DNA of 64,000 nucleotides. Origin: Cocos nucifera. Its lineage: Eukaryota > Streptophyta > Magnoliopsida > Arecales > Arecaceae. The notes beneath the pieces were generated by a model. That model was not told the origin of the DNA. It did not search any database and saw only the letters and a list, made by a program, of their open reading frames with translations. The stretch is taken from positions 30,275 to 94,274 of the forward strand of contig QRFJ01007096.1 in NCBI GenBank assembly GCA_006176705.1, read 5' to 3'. Shown here piece by piece: positions 45,831 to 56,459 of this stretch. The translations under genes and the position numbers were made by a program. Every line of letters starts with the position of its first letter. Positions within the stretch are counted from its first letter, which is position 1.

Positions 45831-47120
45831 TGTTGCCCAGATAGACAACCCAAGAATAGAAGGGGTGAATTGGGTTTTCAAAAACTAAAAAAGATATGTG
45901 TAGTGCTAAATGATTAGAACCTAAGTGAATTAAATGTAAGAGCAAATAGAAGACACAATTAAGAGCACACACATAAACAAGAGAATTTTATAGTGGTTCG
46001 GTACTCTTCCAGCACCTACGTCCACTCTCCAAGCATACTTTTGAAAATTTTATTATAATTCCATAAGATTACAGTCGGATAGTTTTTTTGGGTTCACTAT
46101 CCAAAAATTCAGTTGGTTTTCTCCTAGGTTCATCAACCACAACCCTTACAAGAATCAGATGAATCAATCTGAATAAATAAAGGGAAGAAAAAATCTCAAA
46201 ATCCAAATTTCAGCCCCTGCTGAAATCAAGTACACAAAAAGAGGAAAAAAAATTTACAACTCAAAATATCCTTTTGAATGAGCAGAAAAGTTATCCTTGC
46301 AGTTCATTGAAAGTCTCTTTAAATGTGTGGAGTTAATGCACTTAAGGATTCTTCAAAGCTTGAGAGAACAGATTGATTGGAGATTGGGTATTCGTTCAAG
46401 AATAGAGTATGTTTTTCTTTATCTTACTTTTTTCTTCTCTTTTGAAAAATAATCTTTCTTTCTTTTATATCTCCAGTATTTCCTTTTTTTTGGTGATGAT
46501 TGGAGTTCAGAAAAAGCAAAATCTGATAATTGGCGCAGCAACTAGCCATTGGAATGAAAAAAATCAGATCTGAAATGTCCCATTAAAAAGCTATCGCTGT
46601 GTCTCGAGACCTCTCGATTTATCTCAAGATATCTCGCTAGGAGAGCTCTCATCTTCAGTCACACAAAAAATTATCTTTCTAAAAAAATCGCTCATTTAAG
46701 ATTGAGATGTCTCAATTCTGAATGAGACATCTTGCTGGAACCGTGAGACCTCTCGAGAATCCTACAAGACCTCTCAAGAATCCTACAAGACCTCTCGCTC
46801 TCAGAGCACAGAAACTGAGTTTTTATCGCTTAAGATCAAGACGTCTCAAGATTTACTCGAGACTTCTCGAAATTGAGTCAGAACTGCATTTGCTGTGTGC
46901 CAGTCCACTCGAGAGCTCTCGAAAAAAATTCGAGACATCTTGAAGACTGCTCTAAGATAATTTTAGGAGATTTGAATTTCATTTGATTTCCACTTTATGT
47001 TTTTCTTATTTTGGTCAAAAAGCTTTCTTTCTTCTGATATTAGAATACTTAAAATAAAATATATTAATAATCACTCGTTTTAATGTTTGGTCATCATCAA
47101 AATCACTTAGGGGGTCAACA
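45831..47120 (-). repeat. 3' LTR of element D
   Basis: 1290 bp; plus-strand ends TGTTGCCCAG and GGGGTCAACA. TATA box on the minus strand at 46462-46469 (GATATAAAAG). The open frame at 46722-46943 comes from repeated Arg/Ser-coding 'gagacctctcg' motifs and is not a gene. Confidence 0.92.
46596..46950 (-). repeat. Cluster of gagac-tctcg palindrome motifs in D LTR
   Basis: About ten versions of the 12-bp near-palindrome CGAGACnTCTCG lie upstream of the TATA box in transcription sense. The cluster is kept at 53120-53480 in the other LTR. Arrays of palindromic motifs are known in Sirevirus LTRs; a regulatory role is inferred. Confidence 0.7.
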
Positions 47121-47135
47121 ATCTCCCTCTTTTTG
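47121..47135 (-). promoter_or_regulatory. Polypurine tract of element D
   Basis: Minus strand AAAAAGAGGGAGAT, directly before the LTR start TGTTGACC. Confidence 0.8.
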
Positions 47136-47559
47136 ATGATGATAAAATATTAAGCAAGCCATAAAAAAAATGTAAGCAATGTATATCAAGAACTAATGAA
47201 TGCAAAATTTTTATGCTAAAGCTCTCCCTTAGTGTATGCTCTCATGAAATGAATAGGATTTTAATAACATTCTTTTCATTTTGTATTTGTTCATTTCAAT
47301 CATTTCATTTTCTAAAAGTCTCTTTTTGTGAATTTGTATTTTTGATTTGAATGATTATATATTTGTATTTTGTTTGTTAGATTTAATTATGTATTTGCAT
47401 ATTTCTCCTTAATATTTCTTCCTTTTTTTGTTAGCATCAAAATCACAACAAGGAGAGAATCATAAAAAGGCAAGAGCATGAAAAAGATTGAATTAGGAGT
47501 GTTTAGGATGATAGAGGAAGATCAAAAAAATAATCCAAAAAATTTAAGATTAAATATTT

Positions 47560-49199
47560 TTATAGAGGATCACATACACCAAGTTCACCCCGAATTTTAG
47601 AGAATCTATCTTCACTTAGAGGTTTTGTAAAAATGTCAGCTAATTGATTTTCAATTGAAACAAATTCAAGCACAATGTTATTCTTTTGAACATGATCTCT
47701 AATGAAATGATGTCTAATTTCAATATGTTTGGTTTTTGAATGTTGAACAGGATTTTTTGTTAGGTTTATGGCACTAGTGTTATCACATTTAATAGGTATC
47801 TTATTTTGCTTAATTTCAAAGTCTTCGAGTTATTGTTTGAACTAAAGTATTTGAGCACAACAACTCCCCGCAGCAACATATTCGGCCTTGGCCATTGACA
47901 GTGCTACAGAGTTTTGCTTTTTGTTATACCAAGAGATCAAGTTCAATCCTAAAAATTGATAAGTGCCACTGGTACTCTCTCTATCAATTTTACATCCTCC
48001 ATAGTCTACATCAGTGTATCTAATCAATTCAATAGAAGATTGTTTTGAGTACCAAAGACCTAAGTTGTGTGTGTAGATCAAATATCTAAAATTTTTTTAA
48101 CAGCTAATAAGTGTGATTCTTTAGGGTTAGATTGAAATCTAGTATACATGCACACACTAAATAATATAGTGGGCCTACTTATAGTTAAGTAAAGTAAGGA
48201 TCCTATCATACCTCTGTAGAGCTTTTCATTTACATTCTTACCATTATCATCTTTATCAAGTTTGCAAGAAGGGCTTATGGGTGTGCCAATTTTCTTTCCA
48301 TTTTTCATGTCAAACTTCTTGAGCATCTCCTTAATGTACTTTGTTTGGCTAATGAAAATGCCTTTCTTTGATTGTTTGACTTGTAGTCTAAGGAAAAAAT
48401 TCAGCTCCTCCATCATGCTCATTTCAAATTCACTCTGCATCAACTTAGCAAACTCTTGATAAAGAATTTCATCAGTAGCTCCGAATATGATGTCATCCAC
48501 ATATATTTGAACTATAAGAAGGTCATTATTTTTCTTTTTCAAAAATAGTATGGTGTCTACACTTCCTCTAATAAAATTATTTTGTAATAAGAATTTGCTC
48601 AATCTCTCATACTAAACTTTAGGTGCTTGTTTAAGTCCATAGAGTGCTTTATTTAACTTATATATGTGATTGGAAAGTGAGTGATTTTCAAATCTGGGTG
48701 GTTGTTCTATAAATACTTCTTCAACAATATTACCATTTAAAAAGATACTTTTCACATCCATTTAAAATAATTTAAAATTTATATAACAAGCAAAAATAAG
48801 TAACAATCTTATAGCCTCTAATCTTGCTATAGGTGCATATGTTTCATCAAAGTCAATTTCTTCTTCTTGATTATATCCTTTAGCAACTAATCTAGCTTTA
48901 TTTTTTACAACATTATCATGTTCATCTAATTTGTTCCTAAATATTTATTTTGTACCAATTATAGGATGATTTATGGGTCTGTTTACAAGAGTCCATACAT
49001 TATTTCTTTCAAATTAGTTTAGTTCATCTTGCATGGCTAGCATCCAATTAGAGTCTTGTTCAGCTTCTTCTATATTTTTAGGTTCTATTTGAGAAACAAA
49101 TGCAAGGTAATCATATGTATCCTTAAAAGAGGATCTAATTCTTATCCCTTGTGAAGGATCACCTAAAATCAATTTTTTTGGGTGATTGTGTGCATACCT
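47560..49199 (-). pseudogene. Element D reverse transcriptase and RNase H (broken)
   Basis: The RT C-terminal half is open at 48078-48602 with the catalytic 'YVDDIIFGATDE' and 'LQVKQSKKGIFISQTKYIKE'. The N-terminal half (48600-49100) is readable in pieces with several stops. RNase H is at 47842-48081 ('YTDVDYGGCKIDRESTSG', 'AKAEYVAAGSCCAQIL'), with key Asp and Glu present, and continues past a stop to 'KHIEIRHHFIRDH' and 'LADIFTKPL'. The final stop TAA is at 47560-47562. Confidence 0.85.
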
Positions 49200-50270
49200 C
49201 TACTTTTTGGGTAGATTTCTATGATCATTAGATGCTTTAATCTCAACATTCTTATCTTGTTCAATGATTGTTGTAGAGTTATCTTTGTCATGAATGATGT
49301 TGTCCCTTAAGTTTAGCTCCTTCATTCCATCTTCGAGAATTCCTATATCATCATCAAAAACATCTTCTTTTCTCGAAGAATGATTGTTAGCTTCATCAAA
49401 AATGACATGTATTGATTCTTCAACAACTAAAGATTGTTTGTTGAAGACTCTATATGCTTTGCTAGATATACAGTATCCAAGGAATATACCTTCATCTGCC
49501 TTAGCAACAAATTTGCCTAGATTATCTTTACCATTGTTATGAATAAAATATTTGCAACCAAAAATATGAAAATAATTAATATTAGATCCTTTTTCTTTCC
49601 AAAGCTCATAGGGAGTTTTCTTTAAAATCGGATGAATAGAAACTTTATTTAGGATGTAACATGCTGTGTTATTGGCTTCAGCCCAAAAGTATTTAGGTAG
49701 ATTTCCTTCACACAATATGATATGGGCCATATCAACTAAGGTTCTATTCTTTCTTTCAACAACTCCATTTAGTTGAGGAGTTTTAAGTGCTGAAAAATTA
49801 TGTTCTATGCCATGTTTACTGCAAAATTCTTTAAAGTATTTATTTTTAAATTCTATGCCATGATCACTATGGATACATACCACAGTAGAGTTCTTTTCAT
49901 TTATTATTATCTTGTAAAACTTTGAAAACAATGAAAATGCTTCATCTTTGTAAGCTAAAAATAGAACCCAAGTGAAACAAGAATAATCATCAATAATTAC
50001 TAGACCATACTTCTTTCCTCCTAGGCTTGTGGTCCTAGTAGGTCCAAATAAATCCATATGAATCAATTCAAGAGGCCTAGAAGTTGGAACTATATTTTTA
50101 GATTTGAAACTCCTAATTAATTTTCTGAATTGGCAAGCATCACAAACATGATTAATTTAAAAATTTAGTTTTAGTAGCCTCTTAACTAAGTCTTTATTAT
50201 GCAATTTATAAAGAGTATGCATACTAGCATGACCTAATCTTCGGTGCCAAAGTCAACTAGTTTCTTTTAT
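49200..50270 (-). pseudogene. Element D integrase (core open, catalytic triad intact)
   Basis: The 288-codon stretch 49200-50066 is the longest well-conserved frame of the window. It has the first Asp ('MIHMDLFGP'), second Asp ('HSDHGIEFKN') and Glu ('NGVVERKNRTL'), followed by 'FWAEANNTACYILNKVSIHP' and 'TPYELW'. It then runs into an acidic tail. The zinc-binding part lies upstream at about 50180-50260 ('LWHRRLGHASMHTLYK', 'CDACQFRK') with all four ligands present, but a stop separates it from the core. The domain would insert element DNA in the nucleus. Confidence 0.88.
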
Positions 50271-50710
50271 GTTAGCATTCATTGCAACTAGGCATTGGCT
50301 ACTCTTCATGGCAATTTCATCAAGATTCATCATGTAGATGTTCCCACGCCTAAATCCAATGAATTTTAAACTATCATCCAAGGAACTAGATACTTTGCAC
50401 AAAGAAGATTCAAATTAGACTTTAAAACCTCTATCACATAGTTGACTAATACTAAGCAAGTTATGTTTTAAATTATCAACTAATAATACATTATCTATAA
50501 AGGTCGAAGGAGTAATCTAAATTTTACCATAGCCAATTATTTTACCTTTTCCATTATCGCCAAAGGTGACTACTCCCCCTTTCTTTCTTTCTAGGATGAT
50601 GAATTATTGCTTGTCATCCGACATATGCCTTGAGCAGCTGCTATCTAAATACCAATCCCATTTTGATCCTTGGGCTGCAAGGCATTCCTGCACAAACAAT
50701 CAAGTGATAG
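50270..50710 (-). pseudogene. Element D protease (broken)
   Basis: The active-site region 'WYLDSSCSRHMSDD' is at about 50620-50665 (Asp-Ser-Ser rather than Asp-Ser-Gly), followed by 'GGVVTFGDNGKGKIIGYGKI' at about 50530-50590. At least two stops lie within. Confidence 0.7.
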
Positions 50711-50712
50711 TT

Positions 50713-52298
50713 TTAGGTACCCAAGTCTTCTTGGGTTTTTAGGATTAGTAGAATGGTTCCTTTTGGAATCCAACTGCTTTTAACATGCTTTTTATTAACT
50801 CTTCTAGTATTGCATTCAAAAGCCTTGTGTCCTACCTTTTTGCATTTAAAGCAAATGGTATGAGAAGTGCTATTAGTGATGGGTGCAATGAAGAAATTTT
50901 CTAGAAATTTGGTTTTGTCATTGGGTTTATATCCTAGTCCAATCTTATCATAAACTCCTCTTTGACTACTTAAAATCATTTGCAATTTTTCAGAACTACA
51001 AGTAAATTTATCAACTAAAGGCTTTAATTTATCCAATTTATCCTTTAGGATTTTGTTTTCTTCTTTTAACTTATTATGGCTATTAATTATCTCTTCCTTT
51101 TCTTTCAAGAGTGTTTGAGTCATTTCCTTAAGATTTCTATTTTTTGAGCTTATCTTTTTGAAATCTTTCATCAAATTATAAAAAGCATCTTGAAGCTCAT
51201 GAAAGATAAAATCTGAATCAAAAGTGGAGGATACCTTATCATCTTGTGTCATGAAATATAAGTTTGCTTCGTTTTGATTTTCTTCCTCCGTGCTTGACTC
51301 GTCGCTGTCGCTCCAAGTTGCTAACATAGCTTTCTTTTTTGTTCTTTTTAGCCTCTTCTTCAATAGAGAACATTCAACCCTAAAATGTCCTAGCTTCTTG
51401 CATTCATAGCAAGTGGGCTCATCTCTCTCTCTCTCTTTTTTTTCTTTCTGTCGGATTCTCCTCTAATGAAGTTTCTCTTCTTGAATCCTTGTCTTCTTCT
51501 TTCCATAAATTTCTTGAATTTTTTGATCACTAGGGCTATGTCTTCATCATTTTTCTCACTGGTGGATAGATCATCTTCTTCTTCATCAGCCATGGATTTC
51601 AGCGCTATTATTTTCTTCTTCTTGTTGTCTTCCTCATTGTGCCGACTCATGGCTAGCTCATGTATCATTAAGGATCCAATGAGCTCCTCTAGTGGTAGTG
51701 TGTTCAGATCCTTTGCCTCCTGGATGGCTGTTACTTTGGCTTCCCATGACCTAGGCAAAGATCTGAGGATCTTTCTCACCAATTCACTGTTAGTGTAAAC
51801 TTTACCTAAGCTTTTTAAACTATTTATAATATTAGTAAATTTTGTGTATATGCTAGTGATAGATTCAGTGGGATCAATTTTAAATAACTCATATCGGTGA
51901 ACTTGCATGTTAATTTTAGTTTCTTTTACTTGATTTGTCCCTTCATGTGTGACCTCAAGTCTATCCCAAATTTTCTTTGTAGAATTACAAATGGAGATTC
52001 GATTAAACTCGTTTGCATCAAGGGCACAATAGAGTATATTCATTGCCTTGGCATTTAATTGGACAAGTTTCTTATCCGTTTCATCCCAATCCTTCTTCAG
52101 CTTAGGAGAGGATGTGCCATTGATAATGATTGTAGGTGTGTGTGGGCCATTGACAATGACACTCCATATGTCATAGTCAAGGGCTTAAATGAAAATGCGC
52201 ATGCGAGCTTTCCAATAGGTATAGTTGGACCCATTGAAAAGAGGTGGCCTATTTATGGATTGCCCTTCGGCAAGTGAACCTCCTAGTTGGATTGACAT
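50713..52298 (-). pseudogene. Element D gag with two zinc knuckles (broken)
   Basis: The start ATG is at 52296-52298 ('MSIQLGGSLAEGQ'), from which the frame runs through 'PPLFNGSNYTYWKARMRIFI' to a stop at about 52186. The main capsid part is open at 51390-52043 ('IWDRLEVTHEGTNQVKETKI', 'ILRSLPRSWEAKVTAIQEAK', 'GSLMIHELAM'). A frameshift at a (GA)n/poly-A run near 51425 leads to the next frame, 50713-51363. There the first knuckle CYECKKLGHFRVEC (about 51370-51415) and the second CFKCKKVGHKAFEC (about 50815-50860) have all ligands. A coiled-coil-like Lys/Glu-rich region lies between them. Confidence 0.85.
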
Positions 52299-52340
52299 GA
52301 TCTTTATCTCTAGTTGATAAGATCAATAATTAGTAGAGAA

Positions 52341-52359
52341 CCAAGGCTTTGATACCAAT
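52341..52359 (-). promoter_or_regulatory. Primer-binding site of element D
   Basis: Minus strand ATTGGTATCAAAGCCTTGG, directly next to the 5' LTR; initiator-Met tRNA type as in Sireviruses. Confidence 0.85.
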
Positions 52360-53651
52360 TATTGCCCAGATAGACAACCCAAGAGGGGGGGTGAATTGGA
52401 TTTTCAAAAATTAAAACAGATATATGTAGTGCTAAATGATTAAAACTTAAGTGAATCAAATATAATAGCAAATAGAAGACACAATTAAGAGCACACATAC
52501 AAACAAGAAAATTTTATAATGGTTCGGTGCTCTCTCAGCACCTACGTCCACTCCCCAAGCACACTTAAGAATTTCACTATAATCCCATAAGATTACGGTC
52601 GGATAGTTTTTTCAGATTTACTATCCAAAAACTCAGTTGATTTTTCTCTAGGTTCACCAACCATAATCCTACAAGAATTAGACGAATCAATCTGAATAAA
52701 CAGAGGGAAGAAAAAGCCCCAAAATCCAAGTTTCAGCCCCTACTGAAATCAAGTATACGAAAAGAGAAAAAGGAATTTTACAACTCGAAATGTCCCTTTG
52801 AATGAGCAGAAAAGTTGTCCTTACAGTTCATTGAAAGCCTCTTTGAATGTGTGGAGTTAATGCACTTGAGGATTCTTCAAAGCTTGAGAGAACAGATTGA
52901 TTGGAGATTGGATATTCGTTCAAGAATAGAGCGTACTTTTCTTTCTCTTATTTTTCTCTTCTCTTTTGAAAAATAATCTTTCTTCCTTTTATATCTCCAG
53001 CATTCTCTTTTTTTGGTGATGATTAAAGTTCAGGAAAAGCAAAATTTGACCATTGGAGAGCAGCAACTAGCCATTGGAACGAAAAAAATCCAATCTAGAA
53101 TGCCCCATCAAAAAGCTGTCACCGTGTCTCAAGACCCCTCGATTTGTCTCGAGACATCTCACCAGGTTATGAGGCCTCTCAGGTTGATCAGAAGAGCCCT
53201 CATCTTTAGTTGCATGAAAAATCATCTTTTTGGAAAAAATAGCTCACCTGAGATCGAGATGTCTCGGTTCTGAACGAGATGTCTCACTGGAACCGCGAGA
53301 CCTCTCGGGAATCCTGCAAGACCTCTCGCTCTCAGAGCACAAAAATTGGATTTCTATCATCTGAGACTGAGATGTCTCGAGGTTTACTCGAGACTTCTCG
53401 AAATCGAGCCAAAACTGCATTTGCTGTATGCCAGTCCACTCGAGAGCTCTCAAAAAAAATCCAAGACGTCTCAAAGACTGCTCTAAGGCAATTTTAGGAG
53501 ATTTGAATTTCATTTGATTTCTACTTTATGTCTTCCTTATTTTGGTCAAAAAGCTCTCTTTCTTCTGATATTGGAACACTTAAAATAAAATATATTAGTA
53601 ATTACTTGCTTTAATGTTTGGTCATCATCAAAATCACTTATGGGGTCAACA
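52360..53651 (-). repeat. 5' LTR of element D
   Basis: 1292 bp; plus-strand ends TATTGCCCAG and GGGGTCAACA. TATA box at 52986-52993 on the minus strand. Palindrome cluster at 53120-53480. The open frames at 53013-53513 are by-products of that cluster. Confidence 0.92.
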
Positions 53652-53951
53652 ATGATGCTACCACAGGAACTCTCACAGGAAAACATCACATTAGCCCTCA
53701 CAGAAGAAAAGAGGGCTTGAAAAACTGAAACATAATTTTGTATAGAATATAGTCAACAAGAAATGAACAACATGCAAGAAGAAGATAGCACCGATATATA
53801 TATATAAAAGAATATGATGTTACCACAGAAATCCTCATGGAAAAATATCATATTAGCCCTCACAAGAAAAAAGAGGGCTTGGAAGACTGAAACATAACTT
53901 AGTATAGAATATATTTAATAAAGAACGAACACCATGCAAGAAGAGGATAGC
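53652..53951. repeat. Right part of the tandem repeat interrupted by D
   Basis: Two further units start at 53652 ('atgatgctaccacaggaact') and 53816 ('atgatgttaccacagaaatc'), each ending in 'agatagcacc' or 'aggatagcacc'. They match 45593-45728. The first five bases are the right target duplication of D. Confidence 0.8.
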
Positions 53952-54071
53952 ACCAAAAAAAAAAAAAGGACAGCAACATTCTAAAAAATCAAGAACTAAA
54001 CATAGGACAATACCAAAAAAAAAAAAAGGACAGCAACATTCTAAAAAATCAAGAACTAAACATAGGACAAT
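53952..54071. repeat. Exact 60-bp tandem duplication
   Basis: 53952-54011 and 54012-54071 are identical base for base, each starting 'accaaaaaaaaaaaaagga'. The lack of any difference marks a recent duplication or an assembly artefact. It produces the repeated 'LVLDFLECCCPFFFFG' in the reverse frame 53853-54134, which is not a gene. Confidence 0.95.
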
Positions 54072-54513
54072 ATTCATAGGTCTTATTGACAGACATGAGG
54101 CAGCATTTACATCATAATAAAATAGTATAATCACGCAAAAAGTTCCAATGCTATACTGAAGGTAGTAATAGTAGAATAGAAAGGATCATCAGACTAGAGT
54201 AGAACGAGAGAAAAATAGAGGCAGCAAGGGATACGGTGAAGGGGATGGAGGAGATGAGGTTGTGGATGATTTCGACCCATGGAGAGGTGAAATGGTGTGA
54301 GCAGCGAACACGGCGTGAAGACGAAGGAGTAAAAAAATGACGGTAGATAAGGTTTCACCCCCTACCTTCCCACTTTCATAAATGACATGGCTATCTCAGA
54401 AACAAAAGATCCTAGGGTATCCAATTTCACCACCGACCATGGAATACCAATTCGAGGGTTAAGCACTATCGATAGGGAGTAGTAAACCAGGGTGGCCCAC
54501 CATCAAATTTTAT
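54072..54513. other. Non-repetitive flank, GC-richer, no gene assigned
   Basis: Between 54220 and 54480 base composition is less A/T-rich than around it and no match to the LTR families is seen. On the minus strand a hydrophobic stretch ('SIPFTVSLAASIFLSFYSSL') is open for about 40 codons at about 54170-54290. It might be a fragment of a host gene or an unrelated repeat; I cannot decide. Confidence 0.3.
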
Positions 54514-54576
54514 AGTGTTTGGGGGAATAAGGTGGAATAAGCCCTTATTCCATCCAGAATTACGTAACCAAACACT
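54514..54576. repeat. 63-bp hairpin with AGTGTTTGG ends
   Basis: AGTGTTTGG (54514-54522) and CCAAACACT (54568-54576) are inverted repeats. Inside, 'gaataag' and 'cttattcc' form a second inverted pair. The ends resemble those of small plant DNA transposons, so this may be a MITE end or a collapsed MITE. Confidence 0.4.
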
Positions 54577-56459
54577 ACTTAATAGTTTTGCATGAATATC
54601 AATCTTTATTAACACATTATAATTAATGTTATTAGTATTTATTTAGATAAAATGTAAAAAGAATTAAAAATTAAAAAATTAATGAATACCCAAATTACAT
54701 AACAAAAATCAAAGCATAATCATGATTATTTTGGATATTGACCATGATTCTAGTCAGTTGTTAGAAGTGTCATAGCCATCAGAACTTCATTTAAATTTAC
54801 AAGTGTTTGGTTGCTATTTCTAGGCTTCTTAGCTTGACCATGCACTCCTCAAGTTGTATCTTAAGAAATTTTTTGCTTGTTCTTTGTCTCTCATTTAATT
54901 ATCTGATTCTCCATAGGCTTTTAAAAATATTGTTAAATGGTAAACTTGTTATTGCCAACAAGAATAATTGATAATCTATTCTGTTACTCAACAAAGTAGG
55001 AAGTAGAGTGATATGAGAAATTACCCAATGTGGTATGAAATGTGGGGTCCATGGATGGGTTCGAGTGATGCTAAGATCAATGTGAGCTTGGATGAGTGGT
55101 CCGTTAATTGTTGGTTGTGGTAGTTTTGGATTTGTATGCAGCATTGATTGATCTTTTTGTTGTGTTGTCCGACTCTTTTTGTTCTGGTGGAGAGTAAAGC
55201 AAGCATGTTGTACTTCATTTAGAAAAAAAGAGGTGCTGCCATATATTATATATAGCGAAGCCGCAGTAAATATAAAGTATACAGTAACAAAATTAAAACA
55301 GTAATAAGGCACAAAAAAATTCTGGTCCAAAAAAACTGTTGGTCCAACTGTCATGAATATTAAAACAACAATGAAATATAGCCTTAGAAACCTGATTGAA
55401 GCTGATGATACAGATAAGAAGAGTCAAAAATTTGTATAAATGGAGGAACCTGAAACTAGAATTCCCATGCTATGCTATGTAGCTTGTAAAACAACAACCC
55501 AGAAAGAAAGGCCCAATTAAGATAACCCTACTTTGCAATTTGTACCAAGCTGGAGAGTATTGAAAAACATATAAATATGCGAATTTAGGAGCATTAATAA
55601 TTATGATAACCAATGAAGATACTGCAAAATATAAGCCAAGCTTCCCGGAAATGTTATCAATATTTGTGAATATGTTCACAATGGAATTTACACCAAAGAA
55701 CAATCAGAACACATTAATAAAATCTCTGAACTAAAAACCAGGGAACATATTGAACACATTCACAAATAATAAACAACCTATGAGGATTGGTGGTACTCCC
55801 GGATCTTGGAAGGCTATTGGAGAAGTTAGGGTGTTGGCTCTAGGAGACTAGGACAGGTGTGGTCCTAGGGCTAGGACAGGAGTTATCCTAGGATGAAGAT
55901 GGTGTATAGCCCTCCACGGGCTTGAGGTCCAGGTGTTAAGGACTTTGAGGGGCTTGATTGATATTTTGGAAATCTGAAACACAAGGTGGAGCAAGAAACC
56001 AAAGCCGAAGAATGAAAACTATAGAGAAGAGCTTCTTCTGCAGGTTAGCCAGCTTAGTCTAAACTGGATCGGCTAAGTCTTAGTAGACAGGCTAAAAATA
56101 AAGATGCACATTCGGGACTACAGGCATGGCATGCAACTGAGTCGGCTCAGTCCGAAACTAAGATGACCTAATCTCAGGTTAGCCAGCTCAGTGCTGAGTT
56201 GAGCTGGCTCCGTGCACGGGCAGAGCTACATGGAAGATCTATTTAGGGCTAGGATGGGGACTTATCATAGGAGACTTAAGGCCTGGTTTGAGAGGTCTTA
56301 AGGGGGCTAACTCATGTATGGATCGAATTTAGATCCAAGGGATGAGAGCATGTGAGAAATGGGTGTACATGAGCTCGGTGAGTGCTTTCGTGTATTGGAT
56401 TAGTCAGAAGAGTTTTTGTAGGAACTAGATCTAGAGTTTTAGGATTAGATCTTGAAACC
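54577..56459. other. Flanking DNA, no gene supported
   Basis: A/T-rich sequence to about 55740, then a GC-richer part to 56400. The reverse frames 54899-55354 (151 codons, several hydrophobic stretches) and 55470-55703 show no recognised domain and no codon pattern that convinces me. At 56040-56220 segments like 'ggttagccagctcag' and 'ggctcagtccgaaac' recur two or three times. I see no RNA gene here. Confidence 0.35.

Larger units (their letters stand above)
45831..53651 (-). mobile_element. Ty1-copia Sirevirus-type element D, full length
   Basis: A 7.8-kb minus-strand element with two similar LTRs (1290 and 1292 bp), polypurine tract, primer site and perfect 5-bp target duplication ATGAT (45826-45830 and 53652-53656). 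The long gag with two zinc knuckles, an LTR beginning TGTTGACCCC, the purine tract AAAAGAGGGAGAT and the primer site TTGGTATCAAAGCC all fit the Sirevirus (SIRE/Maximus) group. No envelope-like frame. It is the best-bounded element here, but gag and pol have shifts and stops. Confidence 0.92.

Noticed and set aside
45396..45972. Phe/Leu-rich reverse frames resembling a membrane protein
   Set aside because: They cover the tandem repeats and run into D's LTR. The hydrophobicity comes from poly-A/T tracts, and repeat units show unrelated changes in all codon positions.
53853..54134. Reverse frame with a duplicated 'ECCCPFFFFG' segment, like a membrane peptide repeat
   Set aside because: It is produced by the exact 60-bp duplication with a poly-A run; no other coding sign.
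54899..55354. 151-codon reverse open frame with hydrophobic stretches
   Set aside because: No recognised domain, composition typical of A/T-rich non-coding DNA, and an overlapping open frame in another register. A host gene fragment is not excluded.
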